DNA from: Nibrella viscosa | GTDB taxonomy: Bacteria > Bacteroidota > Bacteroidia > Cytophagales > Spirosomataceae | Reading direction: 5' to 3' | NCBI RefSeq assembly: GCF_039541875.1 | Contig: NZ_BAABHB010000014.1 | Coordinates: 62,001-126,000 of the forward strand | DNA length: 64,000 nt | In this document: piece by piece, positions 1 through 7,747 of the stretch | Numbering within the stretch: the first letter of the stretch is position 1 | Layout: each line of letters starts with the position of its first letter | Made by a program: the position numbers and the translations under genes | The notes under the pieces: model-generated | The model's database searches: none | What the model was told of the DNA's origin: nothing | What the model saw: the letters and a program-made list of their open reading frames with translations, nothing else

Positions 1-839
1 TGCTCCTGATAGCTGGCGTGTTCGATTTGTCGGTTGGGTCGGTGGTGGCGTTTGCGGGTGGCTTGTCGGCGCACCTGATGGTGTATTATGACGTGCCGGT
101 GCCGGTGGCTATGCTGATGGGGCTGGGCAGCGCCGTGCTGATTGGCTGGATCAACGGTTACCTGATTGCTTACCAGGGCATTAACCCGCTCATACAGACG
201 CTGGCCATGATGGGCATCGTGCGCGGGGGCGCTCTGATGGTGGCCGGGGCCGGTATTCAGAACCTGCCGTACTGGTACAACGCCATCGGACAATCAAAAC
301 TACTGGGGGTGCAGATGCCGGTCTGGTATATGGGGCTGGTGGTAGCAGCTTTTACGTTTCTGGTCAACCGCACCGTTTTCTTCCGACGTTACTACTACAT
401 CGGCGGCAACGAGCAGGCCGCCGAGCTATCGGGTATCCGGGTCCGGCGGATGAAACTTTACGCCTTTATGCTATCGGCTACGCTGGCGGGTGTGGCGGGT
501 CTTTTGCTGACTTCGCGTTTAGGAGCCGCGCTATCCACACTGGGCCGGGGTATGGAGTTGCGGGTGATTACGGCTGTCATTCTCGGCGGAGCCAGTCTGA
601 CGGGTGGCGTTGGTAAGATTCCGGGTGCCTTGCTGGGTGCTTTGTTCATGGGCCTGGTAGCCAACATCATGGTCATTGCGCGGGTGTCGGGTTACTGGCA
701 GGAAATAATTTTGGGACTAATACTGATTATCGCCGTCTGGATTGACCTTGCGTTGCAGCGACGTAGCGCCGGGCGGCAGGGGCTTGCCCGAAAATTTAGT
801 AATAAACCTTCACCGGAGGGAGTAGGTGTTGACCAATAA
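1..839 (+). CDS. Sugar ABC transporter permease (RbsC family), 5'-truncated by window edge
   Basis: Inner-membrane permease subunit of a CUT2-type sugar importer. The frame is open from base 3, and the residues before the first possible start (LLIAGVFDLSVGS) match an internal segment of RbsC-type permeases, so the true start lies upstream of the window. About six hydrophobic segments remain, together with the conserved cytoplasmic stretch GGNEQAAELSGIRV and the LGGASLTGGVGK motif typical of BPD_transp_2 proteins. It ends 14 bp before the binding-protein gene, so the two are surely one operon; the ATP-binding gene is probably further upstream. The substrate is not shown by the sequence, but the lactonase downstream suggests a branched pentose such as apiose. 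Confidence 0.93.
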   Translation, partial: LLIAGVFDLSVGSVVAFAGGLSAHLMVYYDVPVPVAMLMGLGSAVLIGWINGYLIAYQGINPLIQTLAMMGIVRGGALMVAGAGIQNLPYWYNAIGQSKLLGVQMPVWYMGLVVAAFTFLVNRTVFFRRYYYIGGNEQAAELSGIRVRRMKLYAFMLSATLAGVAGLLLTSRLGAALSTLGRGMELRVITAVILGGASLTGGVGKIPGALLGALFMGLVANIMVIARVSGYWQEIILGLILIIAVWIDLALQRRSAGRQGLARKFSNKPSPEGVGVDQ

Positions 840-853
840 GAGCCAATAACGCT

Positions 854-1894
854 ATGCAGTTAATCCAAACCCGATTTCTCCTGGGTATTCTGCTTACCGC
901 GCTGGCCGGCTGCGAATTGCCGCCCCGCGACCAGACAGGGGTAACGCAACTGGCACTACAAACCAGTGACGAAAGCGAAGAAGCACGGACTAATGAAGAG
1001 TACGTCATGGTGACGACGGCCGTTGGTATGCCCATGTACGTTAACCACGACCAGGCCGCCTTTAAACGCTGGGGCAAACAAATGGGGGTCAAAACCAGCA
1101 TCCTCGGTCCGGCCGACTGGGACGTTCCCGCCCAGATTAACACCATTGAGGAGGTAATCGGCACCCGCCCGACCGGTCTGCTCATCAACGGCACCGACCC
1201 CGCCATTGCCCAGGCCATTGACAAGGCCGTAGCGGCCGGTATTCCCACGGTCGTGTATGATTCCGATATTCCGAACTCCCGGCGGCATGCCTTTCTGGGT
1301 ACCAACTGGTACGAAATTGGCCGGATGCAGGGCGAAGAAGTGGCCCGGCTCATCGGCGGGAAAGGCAAAGTTGCTTACATGGGTATTCTGGGACTGAACA
1401 ATATGGAAGACGGTTTCCGGGGAATGCTGGACGTGTTTAAGCGCTACCCGAATATTGAAGTCGTCGGTAAGTTTGATGATAAGGCCAACGTAGAAACAGC
1501 CGCTCGCATCACCGCCGACCTGCTGGCCGCTCATCCGGATATAGCCGGTATCTGCGGGTTCGACTCCAACTCAGGACCCGGTATTGCGCTCGCGGTGAAA
1601 GAAGCCGGTAAGGCCGGTAAAGTAAAGATTACGACCGTGGACTGGGAGCCCGAACACCTCCGTCTGGTAAAGGAGGGCGTCATTCAGATGCTGGCCGGGC
1701 AAAAGCGGGAGCTGTTTACCTGGTATGGTGCGCAGTTTCTGTACGATATGGTCCACCGCACCAATAAGTTGTCGGGCAACGACACTATGGCCGGAATCAG
1801 TAACGTGCCCAATACGGTTAATACCGGGCTGCTGCGGATTACAAAGGAGAATGTGAATCAGTTTCTTACACCCTCTGGACCCCCAACCCCCTGA
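854..1894 (+). CDS. Sugar ABC transporter substrate-binding lipoprotein
   Basis: Periplasmic binding protein of the Peripla_BP_4 (ribose/galactose-binding) family, 346 aa. It begins with a hydrophobic signal and a lipobox (LTALAGC, Cys about residue 19), so it is probably lipid-anchored. Family features include NTIEEVIGTRPTGLLING near the N-terminal lobe, GTNWYEIGRMQGEEVA in the middle, and ICGFDSNSGPGIALAVKEAG in the C-terminal lobe. It follows the permease by 14 bp and precedes a probable D-apionate lactonase by about 30 bp. Binding proteins of this family are known for ribose, xylose, apiose and similar sugars; the specificity here is inferred from context only. Confidence 0.93.
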   Translation: MQLIQTRFLLGILLTALAGCELPPRDQTGVTQLALQTSDESEEARTNEEYVMVTTAVGMPMYVNHDQAAFKRWGKQMGVKTSILGPADWDVPAQINTIEEVIGTRPTGLLINGTDPAIAQAIDKAVAAGIPTVVYDSDIPNSRRHAFLGTNWYEIGRMQGEEVARLIGGKGKVAYMGILGLNNMEDGFRGMLDVFKRYPNIEVVGKFDDKANVETAARITADLLAAHPDIAGICGFDSNSGPGIALAVKEAGKAGKVKITTVDWEPEHLRLVKEGVIQMLAGQKRELFTWYGAQFLYDMVHRTNKLSGNDTMAGISNVPNTVNTGLLRITKENVNQFLTPSGPPTP

Positions 1895-1924
1895 AGGAGT
1901 TTGTGGGTAATAAACCCCAGCCTT

Positions 1925-3763
1925 ATGCCCTATAACCCCATCTTCCTCTACGGCTCATCCGACTCTTTGCCGAAGGCGCACACGCTAACCGCCGGGCCGG
2001 TGAATTGCCAGTATGAAAATGGCGTGCTACGCTACCTGCGGGTAGGCGGAGCAGAAATTGTGCGGATGATTTACCCGACGGTCCGGGATGCCAATTGGGG
2101 AACAGCCAAAGGCGTTATCCGGAACGAGCGTATTGACCAACAGACAGAAGGATTTGCCGTCAGCTACGATTGGGGGATTGATGATGCAGGTGTTCAACTG
2201 GATTGCCGGATAACCATTACCGGTGATGGCGCGGGAACCATTCTGTTTACATTTAAGGGACTGGCCCGAAATACCTTTCGGCGGAACCGCATCGGATTAT
2301 GTGTACACCACCCCATCAGCGGCATCGCCGGGAAACCGTGTACAATTACCCATCCTGACGAGTCAACATCTTCCGCCGTTTTCCCGGAGTACGTCAGTCC
2401 CCATCAGTCGTTTCTGGATATCCTCGCTATGACGTGGTCGATGGGGGAGGGGTATTCTGTTCGGGTAGAGTTTGAGGGCGAAGTATTTGAGACCGAAGAC
2501 CAGCGCAACTGGACCGACGGCTCGTTCAAAACTTACAGCACTCCGCTGCACCTGCCTTTCCCGGTGGAGGTGCCCGCCGGTACCGACATAGAGCAGCGAA
2601 TCACCGTTAGCCTGATTGGCAGCCCTACGAGCCGTTCCGCATCCGAAAAAACGGTTACGCTTACCTTTTTGGAAGAGAGCCGGCCGATGCCGCGTATTGG
2701 TACCTGTCTAACGTTGACAACGGAGGAGTTGCAATTAGCCGAAAAGATTCGGGCGTTACCATTCTCCCACGGCCGGGTAGAGGTCTGGCTGACTAAGCCC
2801 GATTGGGCCGATACGCTCCGACAGGCGGGCCACCAGGCAAAGGCACTCGGATTACCGCTGGCCATCGGCTGCCACTTTGGCGTAAACCCGGAGCTACAGG
2901 TGGCCGCTTTACTTGACCTGTTGAGTACGCTGCCTCAACCACCCGAAGCCCTGTTCCTTTTTCAGGGAGGGCAGCCGGTAACCACACCAGTACTCCTACA
3001 AACTGTATTGCCGCAACTTCGTCGGCACTTACCGGCCTGCCGGTTGGTAGCTGGAACGTTCACCAACTTTGCTGAACTGAACCGAAATGCGGTGGATGGT
3101 ATGGCGGCCGATGCCGTGAGCTATGCCGTACAGCCGCAGGAACACGCTTTCGACTTGCGGTCGCTCACCGAAGCGCTGCCGGCTCAGGCGGATACGGTAA
3201 CGACGGCCAGCCGGGTATACCCTGACAAACCGGTATGGGTATCGCCTGTTACCTTGCGGAAGCGTTATAATCCCTACGCCACCAATCCCGATAACCGCTT
3301 TATTTCTCCGGAACAGCAGACCGACCCCCGACAACCCAGCTTGTTTCTGGCCGGCTGGACACTGGGCAGCCTGAATGCCTTAGCCTCAGCCGGCGCTTCG
3401 GACATAACCTACTACGAAACCGTTGGGTTGCGAGGCATATTGACAACCAACCGGCTGTTTCCGGTTTACCACCTCTTTCAGAAAATTGCTGAGTTTGCGC
3501 CGGAGCGGATCGGATTGGTACAGGTAAATGACCCGCTGGAGGTATCCGCCCTGCATCTGCTCAGGGGGCGCGAATTGCTGCTGCTACTGGCAAACCATAC
3601 GAACGTGCCTCAGGAGGTACAGCTCTCTTCGCCTGTCAATGGTCAATTTTCCCAATTAGGGCCAGAAGGGTGGGAGGAGGTGGCCGGTTACCAGCATGTT
3701 GATAGCCTAGCTTTGTCGGCCTTTAGCGTAGCGCTCCTGCAAAGCACTACGGGTGCGCGTTAA
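1925..3763 (+). CDS. apnL: Probable D-apionate lactonase (ApnL family)
   Basis: Cytoplasmic protein of about 612 aa without signal peptide. Segments such as TAGPVNCQYENGVLRYLR, VRDANWGTAKG, GLCVHHPISGIAG, WVSPVTLRKRYNPYAT and LFLAGWTLGSLNALASAG fit my memory of the D-apionate lactonase family, which opens D-apionolactone in apiose catabolism. The position directly after a sugar ABC binding protein supports a carbohydrate role. The frame is open from a TTG at 1901, but the ATG at 1925 is preferred because similarity begins there and the AAGGAG at 1894-1899 is badly spaced for either start. The 3' end overlaps the convergent moaE by 17 bp. Assignment rests on recalled motifs; a generic TIM-barrel glycosidase-like protein is the alternative. 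Confidence 0.6.
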   Translation: MPYNPIFLYGSSDSLPKAHTLTAGPVNCQYENGVLRYLRVGGAEIVRMIYPTVRDANWGTAKGVIRNERIDQQTEGFAVSYDWGIDDAGVQLDCRITITGDGAGTILFTFKGLARNTFRRNRIGLCVHHPISGIAGKPCTITHPDESTSSAVFPEYVSPHQSFLDILAMTWSMGEGYSVRVEFEGEVFETEDQRNWTDGSFKTYSTPLHLPFPVEVPAGTDIEQRITVSLIGSPTSRSASEKTVTLTFLEESRPMPRIGTCLTLTTEELQLAEKIRALPFSHGRVEVWLTKPDWADTLRQAGHQAKALGLPLAIGCHFGVNPELQVAALLDLLSTLPQPPEALFLFQGGQPVTTPVLLQTVLPQLRRHLPACRLVAGTFTNFAELNRNAVDGMAADAVSYAVQPQEHAFDLRSLTEALPAQADTVTTASRVYPDKPVWVSPVTLRKRYNPYATNPDNRFISPEQQTDPRQPSLFLAGWTLGSLNALASAGASDITYYETVGLRGILTTNRLFPVYHLFQKIAEFAPERIGLVQVNDPLEVSALHLLRGRELLLLLANHTNVPQEVQLSSPVNGQFSQLGPEGWEEVAGYQHVDSLALSAFSVALLQSTTGAR

Positions 3764-4157
3764 CCCAGACCTCGCCGTTTTTAAACACTTCTTTTTTCCA
3801 GATGGGGACTGTTTGCTTGATGGTGTCAATGATGTAGCGGCAGGCATCAAAGGCATCGGCGCGGTGGGGGGTGGCTACGCCGATGAGCACGGCAATCTCG
3901 CCGATGAGTAGGGTACCTTTTCGGTGAACGATGACGTAGTTCAGGACATTCCAGCGACGGCAGGCTTCATCAGCAATCTTCTGCATTTCCTTGATAGCCA
4001 TGTTGTCGTAGGCTTCATACTCAAGGCGGTCGACGGCCTGCTCGCTGGTCTTGTTACGAACAATGCCGAAGAAAAAATCAATCGCTCCGGCTTCACCGGT
4101 CTGCAAATACCGGTAAGCCGAGCTGTAGTCGATGGGGTCGGTTGTAATGGCAATCAT
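3747..4157 (-). CDS. moaE: Molybdopterin synthase catalytic subunit MoaE
   Basis: Large subunit of molybdopterin synthase, which with thiocarboxylated MoaD puts two sulfurs into precursor Z to make molybdopterin. At 136 aa it has the family length. Recognisable parts are GAIDFFFGIVRN, LEYEAYDNMA, VIVHRKGTLLIGE, VATPHRADAFDACRYIID and the active-site region VPIWKKEVF with its lysine pair. It lies 7 bp downstream of moaD on the same strand, as expected for the two synthase subunits. The end overlaps the opposing lactonase gene by 17 bp. Other moa/moe genes are not in the window. Confidence 0.95.
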   Translation of the reverse strand: MIAITTDPIDYSSAYRYLQTGEAGAIDFFFGIVRNKTSEQAVDRLEYEAYDNMAIKEMQKIADEACRRWNVLNYVIVHRKGTLLIGEIAVLIGVATPHRADAFDACRYIIDTIKQTVPIWKKEVFKNGEVWVNAHP

Positions 4158-4164
4158 AGTCGGA

Positions 4165-4413
4165 TTATCCTCCGCTGACGGGAGGAATCAGGGCTACTTC
4201 ATCTTTGGAACTTAATATAGTATCGGCTTCAGCGTATTCACTGTTGACGGCCACCAGCAACGAGCGGATGTCACCCAGCCGGGGGTATTGCTGCTTTAGC
4301 GTATCCAATAAATCGCCCACGCGGCTACCCTGCGGTAATGCACACATCACCGAATCCTGCCCCACAATGTCGCGGGTAATGCCGAACAGGAGTACAGAAA
4401 TCTTCTTAGCCAT
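4165..4413 (-). CDS. moaD: Molybdopterin synthase sulfur carrier subunit MoaD
   Basis: Small ubiquitin-like subunit of molybdopterin synthase, 82 aa. It ends in the required Gly-Gly (VALIPPVSGG), which is adenylated and thiocarboxylated before sulfur transfer. The beta-grasp pattern is clear: an ISVLLFG first strand, a helix with VGDLLDTLKQQYP, and LLVAVNSEYAEADTILSSKDEVALIPPVSGG near the end in short blocks. It is the first gene of a moaD-moaE pair with 7 bp between them. Confidence 0.93.
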   Translation of the reverse strand: MAKKISVLLFGITRDIVGQDSVMCALPQGSRVGDLLDTLKQQYPRLGDIRSLLVAVNSEYAEADTILSSKDEVALIPPVSGG

Positions 4414-4591
4414 AAGTTAAAATAAGCACACGTTCGCCAGAGTATTAACGTATATAGGGAAAATTCGGATACGCAACTTACGAAAAAAGACGCGGATAAC
4501 CGATTCCTAATCAATTTGCGTGGTTGAGCCATTAACGCAATTTGCCCGGTAGGCGTTGCTTTTTCCAGGCGGAGTTCGTTTACTTGCTGCT

Positions 4592-4801
4592 ATGAATATC
4601 GCGCAGTTTACCGAATTTTTTCAGGACGTGTTGATTACCGTCCACGCCAATATCCGGGATTTGGAGGAGAAACAGGCGTTTGCCGACCCGGAGGAGCAGG
4701 ATTATATTGCCGGTCGGCTGTTTAGTTACCAGGAGGTGCTGGCTATCTTCCGGGCCTCAGCGCGGGATACGGGCATTCACCCTAAAGACGTGGGCTTATA
4801 A
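4592..4801 (+). CDS. Small conserved-looking hypothetical protein
   Basis: Predicted 69-aa acidic, mostly helical protein starting MNIAQFTEFFQDVL. The frame is open a little further upstream (4556), but the ATG at 4592 gives the more natural start, without the arginine-rich leader. No transmembrane segment, signal or known motif is seen. It stands alone, divergent from moaD and convergent with the small gene at 4863-5045. Codon use resembles the neighbouring chromosomal genes, which supports it being real. Function unknown. Confidence 0.55.
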   Translation: MNIAQFTEFFQDVLITVHANIRDLEEKQAFADPEEQDYIAGRLFSYQEVLAIFRASARDTGIHPKDVGL

Positions 4802-4834
4802 AAAACGCTACCACCTGACCGGCAGATGGTAGCG
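4800..4834 (-). terminator. Rho-independent terminator (minus strand)
   Basis: A 12-bp stem (one mismatch) with loop ACCGG at 4806-4834 is followed on the minus strand by six T residues. It sits just downstream of the small minus-strand gene 4863-5045 and supports transcription of that gene. Confidence 0.75.
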
Positions 4835-4862
4835 CATGTATCAGTTGGATAAAGCGTATGAC

Positions 4863-5045
4863 TTACAGACTATTCTGAAGTTCTGGTTCCCAGTCTTCTA
4901 CTGTGTTCTTTGGATTACGGCCGGACTTACCGGACTTGTTTGGTTTGCGCTTTGGTTGGGCGAAATCCTCCTCGTTGTGTTCTTCCGCTGTGCCGTACAC
5001 CCAGGCAATGACCATGGCCGACGCCAGCACTAGTAAATTTCTCAT
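4863..5045 (-). CDS. Small exported or membrane-anchored hypothetical protein
   Basis: Predicted 60-aa protein: a short hydrophobic N-terminus (MRNLLVLASAMVIAWVYG) followed by a highly charged tail rich in Lys, Glu and Asn. This could be a signal peptide or single N-terminal anchor. It has its own intrinsic terminator immediately downstream (4800-4834), while the S9 peptidase upstream has a separate one at 5107-5144, so it looks like an independent transcript. A competing plus-strand reading frame covers the same bases but lacks such support. Function unknown. Confidence 0.45.
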   Translation of the reverse strand: MRNLLVLASAMVIAWVYGTAEEHNEEDFAQPKRKPNKSGKSGRNPKNTVEDWEPELQNSL

Positions 5046-5106
5046 AACCGTTTGAGTTAATAACGTTGCTTTTTACCGTTTATAACTCATTTTCCGGCAA
5101 TTTGTT

Positions 5107-5144
5107 TGAAAACCGGAACGGACCCTGCGAAGGCCGTTCCGGTT
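5107..5144 (-). terminator. Terminator of the S9 peptidase gene
   Basis: Perfect 11-bp stem (AACCGGAACGG and its complement, 5111-5121 and 5134-5144), followed on the minus strand by TTTT. The right arm overlaps the stop codon region of the peptidase gene at 5143. Confidence 0.75.
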
Positions 5145-7593
5145 ATAAGCGTTCTTCAAACAGCTTTAAGATGCGTTTATACTCATCTGTCCAGCTTGTT
5201 GGCTCCACAAAGCCGTGGTCTTCCAGCGGGTACGAAGCCAGTTCCCAGTTATCCTTTTTCAGCTCGATCAGCCGCTGCGCCAGCCGCACCACATCCTGGT
5301 AGTGCACATTCACATCCACCATGCCGTGGCAGATGAGCAGGTGCCCCTTCAGCCCGTCGGCGAAGTAAATGGGTGAGCTGCGCCGGTACGCCAGCGAATC
5401 TGCCTGCGGCTCGTTCAGAATGGCCGAGGTGTAGGGGTGGTTGTAGGCGGCCCAGTCCGTTACCGGGCGCAGGGCGGCACCGGCGGCAAACACACCCGGC
5501 TGAGTAAACATGGCCATCAAGGTGATAAAGCCACCGTAAGAGCCGCCGTAGATACCGATGCGTTTAGCGTCGACACCGTGGTTCTGTACCAGCCACTGAG
5601 CAGCATCGACATGATCGGTGAGGTCTTTGCCGCCCATGTGCCGGTAAATACCCGTCCGCCAGTCGCGGCCGTAGCCGGCACTGGCCCGGTAGTCGATATC
5701 AAGCACGGTATAGCCCTTATCGGCCAGCAGGTTGTGGAACATATACTCGCGAAAGTACTGGCTCCACCATTTATGCGCGTTTTGCAGATAGCCGGCACCG
5801 TGGACAAAGATGACTGCTTTGCCGTTCGGATTAGCCGGTTTGTATAGCCGCCCATACACATCGGCTCCATCGCGGGCTTTGATAGTCACCACGGCCGGGT
5901 CGCGCCAGGGGTAGGCTTTGAACTCGTCGGTCAGTGAGTTGGTTAGCTTCACCGGCTGCGTGGCCTGTACGTTGCCTTTCTTATCGGTTTTGAGTTCGGC
6001 GTAGTATAGCTCCCACGGCTGGTTGCTATATGAATGCCGGATAATCAGCTTCGTTTCGTCAGGCGAGAGGGTTACGTCATTGGCTCCGGTCATGGTGGTG
6101 AGTTTTACCCGTTCCCCTCCGTTGGCCGCCATGCGGTAGAAGTGCTGCTCGCCGGGATGCACTTCGTTAGTGCTCAGGAAGAAGTACTTCTTGTCTTTCG
6201 ACAACTGCACCTGCTGCACCTCAAACTTGCCTTTGGTCAACTGCTTTTTCTCACCGGTCGCTACGTTAACAGTATATAAGTGTGAGTACCCATCTGCTTC
6301 TGACTGGTAGTACAGCGTCTGGTTATCGACCCAGCCCAGGGTGCCTGCTCCGAAATAACTGGCTATACCAGGACCACTCACCCAGGCTTCGTCGCGCTGC
6401 CGGTCGAGGAGGTTCAGCTTACGCGTAGCCGGGTCGAGCAACATCAGCCAGCGATCTTTGTTATCCAGCGCCCGAACAACCACCACGCCGTATCGGCCGT
6501 CTTCTGACCAGGTCGGCCCCAGCACTATTACTTTGCGGTCCGCAGGTTTGGCAATCAGGCTGGCCAGTTTGGTAGTATCGGCCAGACCGGGTTTGGGGTC
6601 GGTGCTGGCAATCAGGCCTTTTGAGGTTTTCTGGTAATCGGACAGGTCTTTAATGCCCGGAATGTCTTTGGTACTGACGGCAATGGCCGTATCCTTCTGC
6701 ACATCGTACACAAAGAATTCGTATGATGAGGCCGGGGCACCTACTTTGGTGCGGGCCTGCAAATCTTCGGTAAAACCAGACTCCGTAACGTAGCTAGGCA
6801 CAATGGCGGTCTTGGCGTCTTTGGCGGTTTTTACCAGGTTGAAGGTCACAAACCGGCCATCATGGCTCAGTGTCTGGTTGGTCACAGCCCGGCCATCCGT
6901 ATAAAACGGCTTTGGTTGCTGCGGCTTTTCGGCTTTGGTAATTTTATCGCCTTCGTCCTTTTTCTCTTTGCGCTCTTTCAGCACCTCAAACAGCGAGAGC
7001 TGGTCGCGCTTGAGCCAGGTGTCCTGTTCGCTGGGTTTGCTCTCGGCTTTCTTGCTGCCTGCGTCGAAATTGGTCAGCTGCGTTACCTCGCCCAAGGCCA
7101 GACTCATCCGAAATACATTGCCGGCGCGGACAAAAACGACACTTTGCTCATCTCCGCTGAATGTCGGATTGCTTTCGCGGTCGACAGTATTCGTCAGCTG
7201 ACGAACCTTGCCGGTGCGGGTATCGAGCCAGAACAAATCCCCTTGTTTTTCGTACAAGCGCTGGGTTTTGGCCCGGTTGTAGGTTCCAGCACTGGCCGGA
7301 GGAAGAGCTAGCCGCTCGGATCGTTGTACTTTAGTGGGTATACGGTCGGCAGTCAGCGCAATTTTGTACAGCGAGTCGGCTTTGGCTCTTTCGGGGTTCC
7401 AGCTAAAGTATATGGTTTTAGCATCTTCGGACCAGAACGGATTGCTGGGAGCGGTACCAATCCAGCTTTTCGGATCCTGCATGATTTTGTCGACCGTCAG
7501 AGTAGGTCGGGCGGTGGTGGGCTTCGGAGCGGTAGGCTGCGCCCAGGCAGATAGGGTAAGCAGGCTGCACAGCACCAGAACGGGTTGCTTCAT
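5143..7593 (-). CDS. S9 family peptidase (dipeptidyl-peptidase IV-like), exported
   Basis: Exported serine peptidase of about 816 aa. The start at 7593 gives a clean signal peptide (MKQPVLVLCSLLTLSAWAQ); the frame is open 31 codons further but that leader has no signal character. The N-terminal two thirds are WD/beta-propeller-like repeats (for example FWSEDAKTIYFSWN, LSPDETKLIIRHSYS). The C-terminal alpha/beta-hydrolase domain carries the nucleophile in GIYGGSYGGF (about residue 660), the Asp in HGMVDVNVHYQD and the His in LEDHGFVEP, so all three catalytic residues are present. It probably trims peptides, often Xaa-Pro, in the periplasm. It is monocistronic, with terminators on both sides. 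Confidence 0.93.
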   Translation of the reverse strand: MKQPVLVLCSLLTLSAWAQPTAPKPTTARPTLTVDKIMQDPKSWIGTAPSNPFWSEDAKTIYFSWNPERAKADSLYKIALTADRIPTKVQRSERLALPPASAGTYNRAKTQRLYEKQGDLFWLDTRTGKVRQLTNTVDRESNPTFSGDEQSVVFVRAGNVFRMSLALGEVTQLTNFDAGSKKAESKPSEQDTWLKRDQLSLFEVLKERKEKKDEGDKITKAEKPQQPKPFYTDGRAVTNQTLSHDGRFVTFNLVKTAKDAKTAIVPSYVTESGFTEDLQARTKVGAPASSYEFFVYDVQKDTAIAVSTKDIPGIKDLSDYQKTSKGLIASTDPKPGLADTTKLASLIAKPADRKVIVLGPTWSEDGRYGVVVVRALDNKDRWLMLLDPATRKLNLLDRQRDEAWVSGPGIASYFGAGTLGWVDNQTLYYQSEADGYSHLYTVNVATGEKKQLTKGKFEVQQVQLSKDKKYFFLSTNEVHPGEQHFYRMAANGGERVKLTTMTGANDVTLSPDETKLIIRHSYSNQPWELYYAELKTDKKGNVQATQPVKLTNSLTDEFKAYPWRDPAVVTIKARDGADVYGRLYKPANPNGKAVIFVHGAGYLQNAHKWWSQYFREYMFHNLLADKGYTVLDIDYRASAGYGRDWRTGIYRHMGGKDLTDHVDAAQWLVQNHGVDAKRIGIYGGSYGGFITLMAMFTQPGVFAAGAALRPVTDWAAYNHPYTSAILNEPQADSLAYRRSSPIYFADGLKGHLLICHGMVDVNVHYQDVVRLAQRLIELKKDNWELASYPLEDHGFVEPTSWTDEYKRILKLFEERL

Positions 7594-7680
7594 TATAGGT
7601 TGACGAACAGATAGGTTAGTTTGGGACAATGAATTTAGGCAAAAAACAGAAATTCCGGTGTTTTCGTGCCGGTTATCCAA

Positions 7681-7726
7681 AAACAACCGGCTCCGGAGAA
7701 CGCGTGATACGTTTCCGGAGCCGGTT
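7681..7726 (-). terminator. Terminator after the sigma factor/barrel-protein operon
   Basis: Perfect 12-bp stem (AACCGGCTCCGG at 7685-7696 with its complement at 7715-7726), followed on the minus strand by GTTT. It lies about 20 bp beyond the stop of the barrel-protein gene. Confidence 0.75.
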
Positions 7727-7747
7727 ATCGGTTATATAGTAGCTTTC

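Noticed and set aside
1901..1924. TTG start for the lactonase gene
   Set aside because: The AAGGAG lies only 1-2 nt before the TTG, and family similarity begins after the ATG at 1925.
4836..5033. 65-codon plus-strand frame overlapping the small minus-strand gene
   Set aside because: The minus-strand reading has a signal-like start and a terminator in the right place; the plus-strand frame has neither.
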